Source of the DNA: Akkermansiaceae bacterium | GTDB taxonomy: Bacteria > Verrucomicrobiota > Verrucomicrobiia > Verrucomicrobiales > Akkermansiaceae | Direction of reading: 5' to 3' | NCBI GenBank assembly: GCA_025457665.1 | Contig: JALOTY010000022.1 | Coordinates: forward strand, 1 to 50,174 | DNA length: 50,174 bases | Shown: positions 8,133 through 15,539 of the stretch, in pieces | Layout of the letters: every line of letters begins with the position of its first letter | Position numbering within the stretch: position 1 is the stretch's first letter | Made by a program: the position numbers and the translations under genes | Notes under the pieces: generated by a model | What the model saw: only the letters and a program-made list of their open reading frames with translations | Told to the model about the DNA's origin: nothing | Database searches by the model: none

Positions 8133-8756
8133 CTATTGCGCCTTGGCTTTTTTCTCTTTGGCGACGCGGGCTTCCTCGCGCACGCCGGAGAAGAACATGA
8201 GGGTGGCGGCGATGCAGATGCAGGAGTCGGCGACATTGAAGGATGGCCAGTGCCAGCCGTTGGTGAAGGGGACGATGACGTCGATGAAATCGACGACGTA
8301 TCCGGCCTTGAGCCGTTCCCAGAGCGGAGCGCCTTCCATGTGATCGAGCAGGGAACCCTGGATGAGGCGGTCGGTGAGGTTGCCGATGATGCCGGTGAGC
8401 AGCAGGGCGACAGCGATCATGCCGGCGCGACCGACGAAGAAATTTTTCCTTACGCCAAGGGTGATCAGGGTGAAGGCGATGATGGAAACGAAGGGGAAAA
8501 ACAAGGGCGCCCATTCCGTGCCATTGCCCATGCCGAAGGCCACGCCCTGGTTGTGGACGCGGACCCAATTGAGGAATCCGGGAATGACTTCGATCACGTG
8601 GTCGGGCGTGTAGTTCATCCCCTCCGGCGGATCGGCAAAGGTCGCAGTGACCCAGAATTTCGTGACCTGATCGAGCACGTAGAGCGGCAGGGTCAGGCCT
8701 AACAACCATGGCCACAGCCGCAATTTCGGTGCGCTTTTGTCATTTCCCGCGCTCAT
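8133..8756 (-). CDS. lspA: Lipoprotein signal peptidase (signal peptidase II)
   Basis: Inner-membrane aspartyl protease that removes the signal peptide from prolipoproteins after lipid attachment. The 207-residue protein has four predicted membrane segments. The catalytic aspartates are D129 in GNLTDRL and D177 in FNVADSCI, both in the family motifs; VHNQGVAFG is also typical. The basic lysine/alanine tail is longer than usual. Its start overlaps the ileS stop by 4 bp, so the two are translationally coupled, an order also seen in enterobacteria. Likely clients in the window include the RlpA-like, TraB-family and 18.6-kb lipoproteins. Confidence 0.95.
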   Translation of the reverse strand: MSAGNDKSAPKLRLWPWLLGLTLPLYVLDQVTKFWVTATFADPPEGMNYTPDHVIEVIPGFLNWVRVHNQGVAFGMGNGTEWAPLFFPFVSIIAFTLITLGVRKNFFVGRAGMIAVALLLTGIIGNLTDRLIQGSLLDHMEGAPLWERLKAGYVVDFIDVIVPFTNGWHWPSFNVADSCICIAATLMFFSGVREEARVAKEKKAKAQ

Positions 8757-11479
8757 GATTTCGCGACGACTCCGGCACAGCGTTCACAGAGCCCGTCCAC
8801 GAGAGGTTCGTAGCGGCGGCAGCGCGGGCACATCTCGTATTGGGTGCGGGCGACCTTGACGAGAAACTCGGGACCGGCGGAGACATCGAACTCGGCGACG
8901 ATGAAGAACTCCTTGGCGAAGTCCTCGTCGTTGAGCAGGTCGTAAACGGCTTCGCCTTCCTTCACCACCAGCTTCACGGCGGCTTCGTTGTTCTTCTTGA
9001 AAGCCTTGGCCTTGACCTGTTCCTCGATGGCCTGCTGGACCTCGTGACGGATTTCCAGGAGGCGATCGACTTTCCGGGTGACCTCGCCGCTGGCGAAGCT
9101 TGGATCCGGTTCGGGGAAATCCTGCTCGTGCACGCTGCCGCTGGTGAAGGGCGCGTGTTCCCAGGCTTCATCCGCGGTGTAGGCGAGGATGGGCGCGAGC
9201 AGGCGGGTCAAAGCACTAAAGATATCGTACATCGCCGTCTGGCTGGCGCGGCGGCGGACGGATTTCGGCGCATCGCAGTACATCCGGTCCTTGGTGGCAT
9301 CGATGTAAACCGCGGAGAGGTCCGTGGCGCAGAACTGGTTGAGTTCATTGAAGACCTTGCGGAATTCGTAGCGGTCGTAGGCCTTGCGGCATTCCGCGAC
9401 CACGGTGTGGAGGCGTTCGAGGATCCATTGATCGAGCACCGGCATGTGGCTGGCGGCCACACGGTCACTGGCGGGATCGAAGCCATCGAGGTTTCCTAAC
9501 AGAATCCGCAGGGTGTTGCGGAGGCGGCGGTAGGGCTCGGCGACCTGTTTGAAGAGATCCTCACCGAAGGGGACTTCGTTCTGCCAATCCACCGAGGAAA
9601 CCCAGAGGCGCACGATGTCCGCGCCGTATTTGTTGTAGAAGTGGGCGGCATCGATCGGTTTCCCGGCTTTTTCCGCTTCGGACTTCGAAAGCTTTTTCTT
9701 GTCCTTGTCCACGACGAAGCCGTGGGTGAGCACGGACTTGTAGGGGGCGCGGCCACGGTAGGCCACGGACATCATCAGCGAACTCTGGAACCAGCCGCGG
9801 TGCTGATCGGTGGCTTCGAGATAGAGGTCGGCCGGGACATGAAGCTCCGGGTGTTTTTCCAGGACCGAGACGTGCGAGCAGCCGGAATCGATCCAGACAT
9901 CGAGCGTGTCGCGGCATTTCTTCAGACCGGCAGGCAGGCCGAGGCGGGCGGTGAGTTCCTCATCGCTGAGTTCGAACCAGATGGTGGTGCCTTCCTTTTC
10001 CACGAGCTCGGCGACCTTGCGGGCGGTCTCGGCGCAGAGGATGGCCTTGCCGTCCTGGAAGAAGACGGGGAGCGGCACGCCCCAGGTGCGCTGGCGGGAG
10101 ATGCACCAGTCCGGCCGGGCTTCGACGGTGCCGTAGATCCGATTGCGGCCCCAGGCGGGGAGCCATTCGGTCTTGTCGATTTCCTCAAGGGCCGTCTGGC
10201 GCAGGGTATCGAGGGAAATGAAGAACTGCTCGACGGCGCGGAAGATGATGGGCGTCTTCGAGCGCCAGCAATGCGGGTAGCTGTGATGGTAGTCCTCGCG
10301 GGCGAGCAGCATGCCTTTGGTCTGGAGGAGGTCGATGACCGGTTCGTTGCACTGGAAGACGTGTTTGCCGACGAGGTCGGGCAGGCCGCATTCGTCGGTG
10401 TAGTTGCCATCATCATCCACCGGGGAAAGCACGCCGAGGCCGTATTGCTGGCCGACGACGTAGTCATCCGAGCCGTGGCCGGGAGCGATGTGGACCGCGC
10501 CGGTGCCGGTGTCCGTGGTCACGAACTGGGCGAGAATCACGCGTGATTCGCGATCGAGGAAAGGATGCTTGGCGGTGAGGTTTTCCAGCTCGCGGCCTTT
10601 CAGTTCCTTGAGCGTTTCGACGAGCCGCATGCCGGTTTTCTCGGTCAGCGCGGCGACGAGTTCCTTGACGACGATGAGGATTTCCTTGCGACCATTTCCG
10701 CCGAACTGGCCGACGACGTAGTCGAAATCCGGATGCACGGCGATGCCGAGGTTGGCGGGCAGCGTCCACGGGGTGGTCGTCCAGATCGCCAGAGAGGCAT
10801 TGCCGATGCCGAGTTTCGCCGCGCCGCTCGGGGTGAGCGGGAATTTCACATAGATCGAGGGGCTGACCTTGTCGGCATACTCGACCTCGGCCTCGGCCAG
10901 CGCGGTGTGGGCACCGTAGGACCATTGCACCGGCTTCTTCGACTGATAGACCACGCCGTTTTCGACGAGTTTCGCGAACACGCGGACGATCTCGGCCTCG
11001 TAGCCGGGGTCCATGGTGAGGTAGGGGTTCCGCCAATCGCCGAAGACGCCGAGGCGCTTGAAGGAGGCGCGCTGGATATCGATGAATTTCTCGGCGAATT
11101 CCGTGCAGCGGCGGCGGATCTCGGCGGGTTCGAGGCCTTGGGTTTGTTTCACCACCTTGAACTCGATGGGCAGTCCGTGGCAGTCCCAGCCAGGCACGAA
11201 GGGGGCTTCGAAACCGGCCATCGTCTTCGATTTCACCACCAGATCCTTGAGCACCTTGTTGAGGGCGGTGCCCATGTGGACATCGCCATTGGCGAAGGGC
11301 GGGCCGTCGTGGAGGACAAACTTGGGCGCATTCTGGGCCTTGCGGCGGGAAATGATTCGAGCGTAGAGACCATCGGACTCCCAGCGGGCGAGGCGTTCCG
11401 GCTCACGTTCGACCAGATCTCCCTTCATCGGGAAATCGGTCTTCGGCAGCAGGACCGTGTCTTTGTAGTCGGCGCTCAT
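8753..11479 (-). CDS. ileS: Isoleucyl-tRNA synthetase
   Basis: Charges tRNA-Ile and edits misactivated valine. The 908-residue protein starts MSADYKDTVLLPKTDFPM at 11479; an open frame 15 codons longer lacks conservation and overlaps the promoter. The class I signature HIGH appears as HMGT (residues 68-71, in GDVHMGTALNK), and KMSKS as KLSKS in DKKKLSKSEAEK. An editing (CP1) domain lies between them, and the C-terminus has the zinc-finger cysteines of CPRCRRYEPLVDGLCERC. Length and C-terminal zinc finger match the short bacterial type. First gene of an ileS-lspA operon. Confidence 0.97.
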   Translation of the reverse strand: MSADYKDTVLLPKTDFPMKGDLVEREPERLARWESDGLYARIISRRKAQNAPKFVLHDGPPFANGDVHMGTALNKVLKDLVVKSKTMAGFEAPFVPGWDCHGLPIEFKVVKQTQGLEPAEIRRRCTEFAEKFIDIQRASFKRLGVFGDWRNPYLTMDPGYEAEIVRVFAKLVENGVVYQSKKPVQWSYGAHTALAEAEVEYADKVSPSIYVKFPLTPSGAAKLGIGNASLAIWTTTPWTLPANLGIAVHPDFDYVVGQFGGNGRKEILIVVKELVAALTEKTGMRLVETLKELKGRELENLTAKHPFLDRESRVILAQFVTTDTGTGAVHIAPGHGSDDYVVGQQYGLGVLSPVDDDGNYTDECGLPDLVGKHVFQCNEPVIDLLQTKGMLLAREDYHHSYPHCWRSKTPIIFRAVEQFFISLDTLRQTALEEIDKTEWLPAWGRNRIYGTVEARPDWCISRQRTWGVPLPVFFQDGKAILCAETARKVAELVEKEGTTIWFELSDEELTARLGLPAGLKKCRDTLDVWIDSGCSHVSVLEKHPELHVPADLYLEATDQHRGWFQSSLMMSVAYRGRAPYKSVLTHGFVVDKDKKKLSKSEAEKAGKPIDAAHFYNKYGADIVRLWVSSVDWQNEVPFGEDLFKQVAEPYRRLRNTLRILLGNLDGFDPASDRVAASHMPVLDQWILERLHTVVAECRKAYDRYEFRKVFNELNQFCATDLSAVYIDATKDRMYCDAPKSVRRRASQTAMYDIFSALTRLLAPILAYTADEAWEHAPFTSGSVHEQDFPEPDPSFASGEVTRKVDRLLEIRHEVQQAIEEQVKAKAFKKNNEAAVKLVVKEGEAVYDLLNDEDFAKEFFIVAEFDVSAGPEFLVKVARTQYEMCPRCRRYEPLVDGLCERCAGVVAKS

Positions 11480-11495
11480 GAGGAAAAGGGCGCGG

Positions 11496-11524
11496 AACCT
11501 AGCAACGCCACCGCGCCGGGTCAA
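11496..11524 (-). promoter_or_regulatory. Promoter of ileS-lspA
   Basis: On the minus strand TTGACC (11524-11519), a 17-bp spacer and TAGGTT (11501-11496), about 16 nt before the ATG. This is one of the best matches to a housekeeping promoter in the window. Confidence 0.65.
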
Positions 11525-11597
11525 CCACCGGGGCAGGAATGGATCGCGGCCCCGTAAAATCGGGATTTCCGGGGATTTTCGAACCCCCGGCCGAGCC

Positions 11598-12101
11598 TTA
11601 GAAGATCCCGAGGAAACGTTTCCGCGGTGGCTTTCTCTTGTAGGGTCCGTCGCCGACCGAGAGGACTTCGACCTGCACGGTGGTCAGGCCCTGGTCGTAG
11701 AAATCGATCTTCTTCGCGGCGCGCGGGGAAAGGTCGATGATGCGGTCACCAATGAAAGGCCCGCGGTCATTGACCCGGCATTTCACCGATTTGCCGTTTT
11801 CCATATTGGTGACTTTGACCACACAGGGCAGCGGCAGGGTCTTGTGGGCGGCGATGTTGTGCCAAGGCATGACCTTTTCGCCCAGCGAAGTGGTGCCGCG
11901 AATGAGGCCGAAGAACTTCGATTCATTGTACCACGAAGCCGTGCCGATCTCCCCGTAGTAGAGGGCGGACTCGACATCCATGGGATGGTAGGTCTGCCCG
12001 CGGACGGTGTAGGAGCGGGTCATGTAGCCTTCGTAGTCGCCTCCTGGATGGGCGCAGGAGGCCATGAGGGCGAATAAGGGAAGAAGCAACAACCAGCGCA
12101 T
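11598..12101 (-). CDS. rlpA: RlpA-like double-psi beta-barrel lipoprotein
   Basis: A 167-residue lipoprotein. The signal peptide ends in the lipobox LMAS-C with Cys16, so it is probably anchored in the outer membrane. The RlpA double-psi beta-barrel follows: GTASWYNESKFFGLIRGTTSLGE, then AAHKTLPLP, VVKVTNMENGKSVKCRVNDRGPF and IIDLSPRAAKKI. The phrase VNDRGPF is diagnostic. In Pseudomonas RlpA is a lytic transglycosylase acting on naked glycan at the septum; here there is no SPOR domain, so a cell-wall role is likely but septal targeting is unproven. A strong promoter sits immediately upstream. Confidence 0.88.
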   Translation of the reverse strand: MRWLLLLPLFALMASCAHPGGDYEGYMTRSYTVRGQTYHPMDVESALYYGEIGTASWYNESKFFGLIRGTTSLGEKVMPWHNIAAHKTLPLPCVVKVTNMENGKSVKCRVNDRGPFIGDRIIDLSPRAAKKIDFYDQGLTTVQVEVLSVGDGPYKRKPPRKRFLGIF

Positions 12102-12107
12102 GGCGGC

Positions 12108-12136
12108 AACATAGATCGCGGTGGGGAAATTGACAA
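12108..12136 (-). promoter_or_regulatory. Promoter of the RlpA-like gene, leaderless
   Basis: On the minus strand TTGTCA (12136-12131), a 17-bp spacer and TATGTT (12113-12108). The -10 ends 6 nt before the ATG, placing the expected transcription start on or beside the start codon. Confidence 0.65.
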
Positions 12137-12172
12137 GAAGCCGGTCGAAGTCCGCAGCCGGGACATCCTCGC

Positions 12173-13147
12173 TCAGCGGCGTTTCCCGAGAACCTGATCG
12201 ACCTCCGCGGGCGTGATCCCCGCTGCGTAGGGCTGGGCCGCGATGGCCGTGGACCAGGTGGTTTCTCCGGCAGGCCGATACCCCATCGAGCGCAAGGCGG
12301 ACTCGATCCCACGCAGATGCGCCGCGCCATAAAACACTGCCACCCGACGCTGACCCTTGCCTTGGAGATGCCGGATTTCCGCGATCACATGGGCATTGCG
12401 ATCTTCCAGAATCAGCCGTTCCAAGCGCGGAGACATCTGCTTTTCGCCCGATGCCCCGCCCGCTCCGACTCCCACCAGGGAAAAACGCACCCTCTCCCGC
12501 AGTGCCGGACTCCAGCCCACCAGGCGGAAGGCGAAATTTGTGAGAATCGAGCCACCGGTGAGCATTCGTTTCATCCCCATGAACTCTTCCTTCGCCTGCG
12601 CTGCCGCCACCGCTCCGGGACCCCCGGCCAAAATCTCCGCATCTAACAGACCGAGCATTTCCTCCAGCGAAAGATCGCAGCGGCGGAAGTGCGGTCGGGT
12701 GTAATCGATCACCGCATCCTGCACCTCAAGCCCCAGCCCCCTGCCCAGGCGGGCATAGGCGCCCTTGGGATCGTGCGAGGAAAGATCCGGGTCCGACTTC
12801 TTCGCCGTGACTCCCTCGTAGAGCACCAGACTGGAGCGATCGAGACGGGCCTGGATGTTTTGGAAATAGGATCGCTCGGCCACGTGAATGACTCCGACGA
12901 GATCGATGTCCGGTCCGCCCGCGCGACGGAAGACTCTGCTGCCGGTCTGCATTTCAAAGCGATCCGGCGCGGTCTGCACCACCCTGGCATAGCCCCGCGA
13001 GGCGGGATCTTCGCCCACCACCTTGGGGAGCCGACCTGCGGGAGGTGGCTCCACTGGCGGCACCGCACAGGAAACCAGAAACAAGGTCAGACAGAGGAAA
13101 AGAGACCAACGAGGGATAGGGAAACGAAGGAAGCGCGGAGGATTCAT
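12173..13147 (-). CDS. TraB/PrgY/GumN-family lipoprotein
   Basis: A 324-residue exported lipoprotein; the lipobox is LFLVS-C with Cys27. The mature part resembles the TraB/PrgY family, linked to the TIKI metalloprotease fold: LVGVIHVAERSYFQNIQ near the N-terminus, LVLYEG, GLEVQDAVIDYTRPHF, then RNAHVIAEI and VAVFYGAAHLRGIE near the end. The histidines in GVIHVA and GAAHL and the glutamate in LYEG are the positions expected to bind metal in TIKI-like enzymes. PrgY itself blocks a peptide pheromone in Enterococcus. Substrate here is unknown. The open frame extends 17 codons upstream without signal-peptide character, so the start at 13147 is preferred. Confidence 0.8.
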   Translation of the reverse strand: MNPPRFLRFPIPRWSLFLCLTLFLVSCAVPPVEPPPAGRLPKVVGEDPASRGYARVVQTAPDRFEMQTGSRVFRRAGGPDIDLVGVIHVAERSYFQNIQARLDRSSLVLYEGVTAKKSDPDLSSHDPKGAYARLGRGLGLEVQDAVIDYTRPHFRRCDLSLEEMLGLLDAEILAGGPGAVAAAQAKEEFMGMKRMLTGGSILTNFAFRLVGWSPALRERVRFSLVGVGAGGASGEKQMSPRLERLILEDRNAHVIAEIRHLQGKGQRRVAVFYGAAHLRGIESALRSMGYRPAGETTWSTAIAAQPYAAGITPAEVDQVLGKRR

Positions 13148-13160
13148 GCCAGCAGGGATC

Positions 13161-13183
13161 GATTCGGGAAGATGCCCCGAATC
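13161..13183. other. Perfect hairpin upstream of the TraB-family gene
   Basis: GATTCGGG (13161-13168) and CCCGAATC (13176-13183) form a perfect 8-bp inverted repeat with a 7-nt loop, ending 14 nt before the TraB-family start and 38 nt after the MFS stop. There is no T-run on either side, so it may be an operator or RNA element rather than a terminator. Confidence 0.6.
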
Positions 13184-13220
13184 TGTGCCCTCGCCCACCC
13201 GCCCGCAACTGGCAATCCTC

Positions 13221-14453
13221 TCAGGATTTCCGCTGCTGCGAAATCCCCCTCCACTCCTGCCGGATTTCCGGGGCGATCATCAGCGTTGCCGCGACCAACA
13301 GGCCGCTGGACAGCCATCCGACCGTTTCCGGCCCGAGATTTCCGGCCATGCCGAAAGCGATCAATGGTGCCAGCACCCCGCGCACCCCGGTGAGAAACCC
13401 ATGCACGCTCTGGTATTCCATCAATCGGTCGGCCGGAGCGAACCGCGTGGTCCAGAGGGTCCAGAGGATGGTCCCTCCGGAACTGGCGATGCCATGAAGG
13501 CCGATGCCCACGCACAGCCCGAGCGGACCACCGGCACTGAAGTAAATCAGGATGCCTGCGATGAAGAAGAGATTCACCAACAGTCGCACCGTGTAAAATG
13601 GCATGCGGTCGAAAACCCAACCCCATGCGACCACCGTGCCGATGAAGGCGAGCATGGGAATCGTCGAGGTGATCCATCCACTACTACGGGCATCGTAGCC
13701 GAATCCATAGTCAGGATTGCTGATGAATTCCACGAAGAGCGCCCCGGAAATCAGATTTCCCAGACCCAGCAGCATCCACACGACCAGGAGTTTGCGGAAA
13801 GGAGGATCGCCGCCGACATGACGGAAGGCATCGAACCAGCGGATGCGGCGTGAGGCCCGCAGTCTCACCGGTGCCATCGCCATCACGCAGGCCGCCATGG
13901 CCACACTGGCCACCGCATAAGCCACAAACAGCGGCGCGAACCCCTGTTTCTCCAACCAGATCCCGGCCACCACACCCGATCCCGCGGTCACTGCCGCGCG
14001 CGACATCGTCGTCCATGAAAACAAGCGCCCCCGGCGATCATCGGCGTAGTGCTTCCGGTAAATCTCCGCCATCAACGGCGATGCCAGATAGGCCGCCATG
14101 AAGGCCAGACAAACCGCCAGCCCGTAAGCCAGCGGAAACGCCGCACAAGCCGCCGCAATCGCAAATCCGGCCGCACCCAGCAGCCAGGCTCCGGCAGCCA
14201 CCCGATTCACCGTCCACCCCCAGCGCCGCACCCACTGCACGAGAAACAAATTCAAGAGCAGCCCCACACTCCCGGAAGCGATGATCGCCCCCTTCATCCA
14301 CGGCGAGAGATCAAACACCCGGATCGCCACATACATCGCATAGGTCGTCCCCGCCGTTTCCACGAAACCCTGCGGCAGCGATCGCAGCGCCTCGATCCGG
14401 AAAGTCCGCCCCTGTTGGGTGAAATCGGTCTCGCCGGGCTCCTTCGGACTCAT
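13221..14453 (-). CDS. Major facilitator superfamily transporter
   Basis: An integral membrane protein of about 410 residues with roughly 12 hydrophobic segments in two halves. The amphipathic loop YRKHYADDRRGRLFSW between segments 4 and 5 resembles the MFS motif region with its conserved DRRGR. The loop DRMPFYTVRLLVN in the second half has the same character. No specific substrate motif is visible. The frame is open to 14534; ATG codons at 14474 and 14453 are both possible, and I use the latter because the residues before it are not family-like. Divergent from the Xer gene. Confidence 0.8.
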   Translation of the reverse strand: MSPKEPGETDFTQQGRTFRIEALRSLPQGFVETAGTTYAMYVAIRVFDLSPWMKGAIIASGSVGLLLNLFLVQWVRRWGWTVNRVAAGAWLLGAAGFAIAAACAAFPLAYGLAVCLAFMAAYLASPLMAEIYRKHYADDRRGRLFSWTTMSRAAVTAGSGVVAGIWLEKQGFAPLFVAYAVASVAMAACVMAMAPVRLRASRRIRWFDAFRHVGGDPPFRKLLVVWMLLGLGNLISGALFVEFISNPDYGFGYDARSSGWITSTIPMLAFIGTVVAWGWVFDRMPFYTVRLLVNLFFIAGILIYFSAGGPLGLCVGIGLHGIASSGGTILWTLWTTRFAPADRLMEYQSVHGFLTGVRGVLAPLIAFGMAGNLGPETVGWLSSGLLVAATLMIAPEIRQEWRGISQQRKS

Positions 14454-14570
14454 CTGCGGGCGAGCCTCTCCCATCGCCCCCTTCCCGGCAAGCCGCGCCT
14501 GCCACCCTGCGCGCACCGGGATTTTGTATCGCATGCCGACCGAATCCGCGCTTCCATCATCCTGCGCTTC

Positions 14571-15455
14571 ATGGATGCCGAAACCGATGCCTTCATCCGC
14601 TACCTCGCCACCGAGCGCGGCCTGTCGGATGCCTATCAGCTCTCCGTGCGCCAGTCGCTGGATGCCTTGGCGGCATGGATTTCCGCCCGCTCACTGAGCC
14701 TCGCGGACCTCGGGACCGATGAACTCTCGGCCTTCCTCACCACCCGCAAAGAACAGGGCCTTGCCGCGTCATCCCTGCGCATCACGGTGGTTCACCTGAA
14801 GATCTTTTTCCGCTGGCTCACCGGCCGCGGCACCCTGCCCATGGACCCGGCCGAGCCCCTCATCGCCCCGCGCCCGGAACAGCAGCTCCCGGAAACCCTG
14901 AACCGCGCCACCGTGGCTCGATTGCTCGAATCCATCGATCCCACCCGCCCGCTCGGCAAGCGCGACCTTGCCATCCTCGAACTCTTCTACGCCTCCGGCC
15001 TGCGATTGAGCGAGCTGTGCCGACTGCGACTGGAAGAATACGACGAGGAAGAGGCCTTCCTCCGCGTCACCGGAAAAGGCAACAAAACCCGCATCGTCCC
15101 CGTCGGCGGAAAGGCGCGCGAGGCGATCGACCACTACCTCCGCAGCGAGCGTCGCGAACTCGTCAGCAAGCGCACCGGCTCCCACCTTTTTCTCAGCAAG
15201 CGTGGCGGAGCGCTTTCCCCGGAACGGGTCCGCGAAATCGTCAAGGAACGCGCCGCCGCCGCCGGCATCGACCTCCGGACCTATCCCCACCTGCTGCGCC
15301 ACTCTTTCGCCACCCACCTGCTCGAAGGCGGGGCGGATTTGCGGGTGATTCAGGAGCTGCTCGGCCATGCCGATATCTCGACCACCCAGATCTACACCCA
15401 CGTCGATGGGGCCCGGCTGAAATCCATTCACCGCCGCTTTCATCCAAGGGGGTGA
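14571..15455 (+). CDS. xerD: Tyrosine recombinase XerC/XerD
   Basis: Site-specific recombinase that resolves chromosome dimers at dif with its partner Xer protein. The 294-residue protein has the N-terminal SAM-like core-binding domain (residues 1-90) and the catalytic domain with Arg145 (SGLRLSEL), Lys169 (TGKGNKTR), the box HLLRH (His240, Arg243), His266 (LLGHADIS) and the nucleophile Tyr275 (TTQIYTHV). All catalytic residues are present. Length and lack of phage-type extensions favour the housekeeping protein over an integrase. XerC versus XerD cannot be settled here. The frame is open upstream to 14049, antisense to the MFS gene; the start at 14571 fits the family. Confidence 0.9.
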   Translation: MDAETDAFIRYLATERGLSDAYQLSVRQSLDALAAWISARSLSLADLGTDELSAFLTTRKEQGLAASSLRITVVHLKIFFRWLTGRGTLPMDPAEPLIAPRPEQQLPETLNRATVARLLESIDPTRPLGKRDLAILELFYASGLRLSELCRLRLEEYDEEEAFLRVTGKGNKTRIVPVGGKAREAIDHYLRSERRELVSKRTGSHLFLSKRGGALSPERVREIVKERAAAAGIDLRTYPHLLRHSFATHLLEGGADLRVIQELLGHADISTTQIYTHVDGARLKSIHRRFHPRG

Positions 15456-15486
15456 AAAAGATACTTAACCCCTCAGCACCATGGAG

Positions 15487-15515
15487 TTGACGGGGCCGGA
15501 AGGATTTTGTAGTCC
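15487..15515 (+). promoter_or_regulatory. Promoter of the large PEP-CTERM gene
   Basis: TTGACG (15487-15492), a 17-bp spacer and TAGTCC (15510-15515), 24 nt before the ATG. Good agreement with the other promoters called in the window. Confidence 0.55.
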
Positions 15516-15539
15516 CGGGGAAACCCCACCGATCCATCC

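Noticed and set aside
7622..8236. 204-residue minus-strand frame containing two copies of FRVFRVFRG-type sequence
   Set aside because: It is the translation of the intergenic direct repeat and crosses into lspA in the wrong frame.
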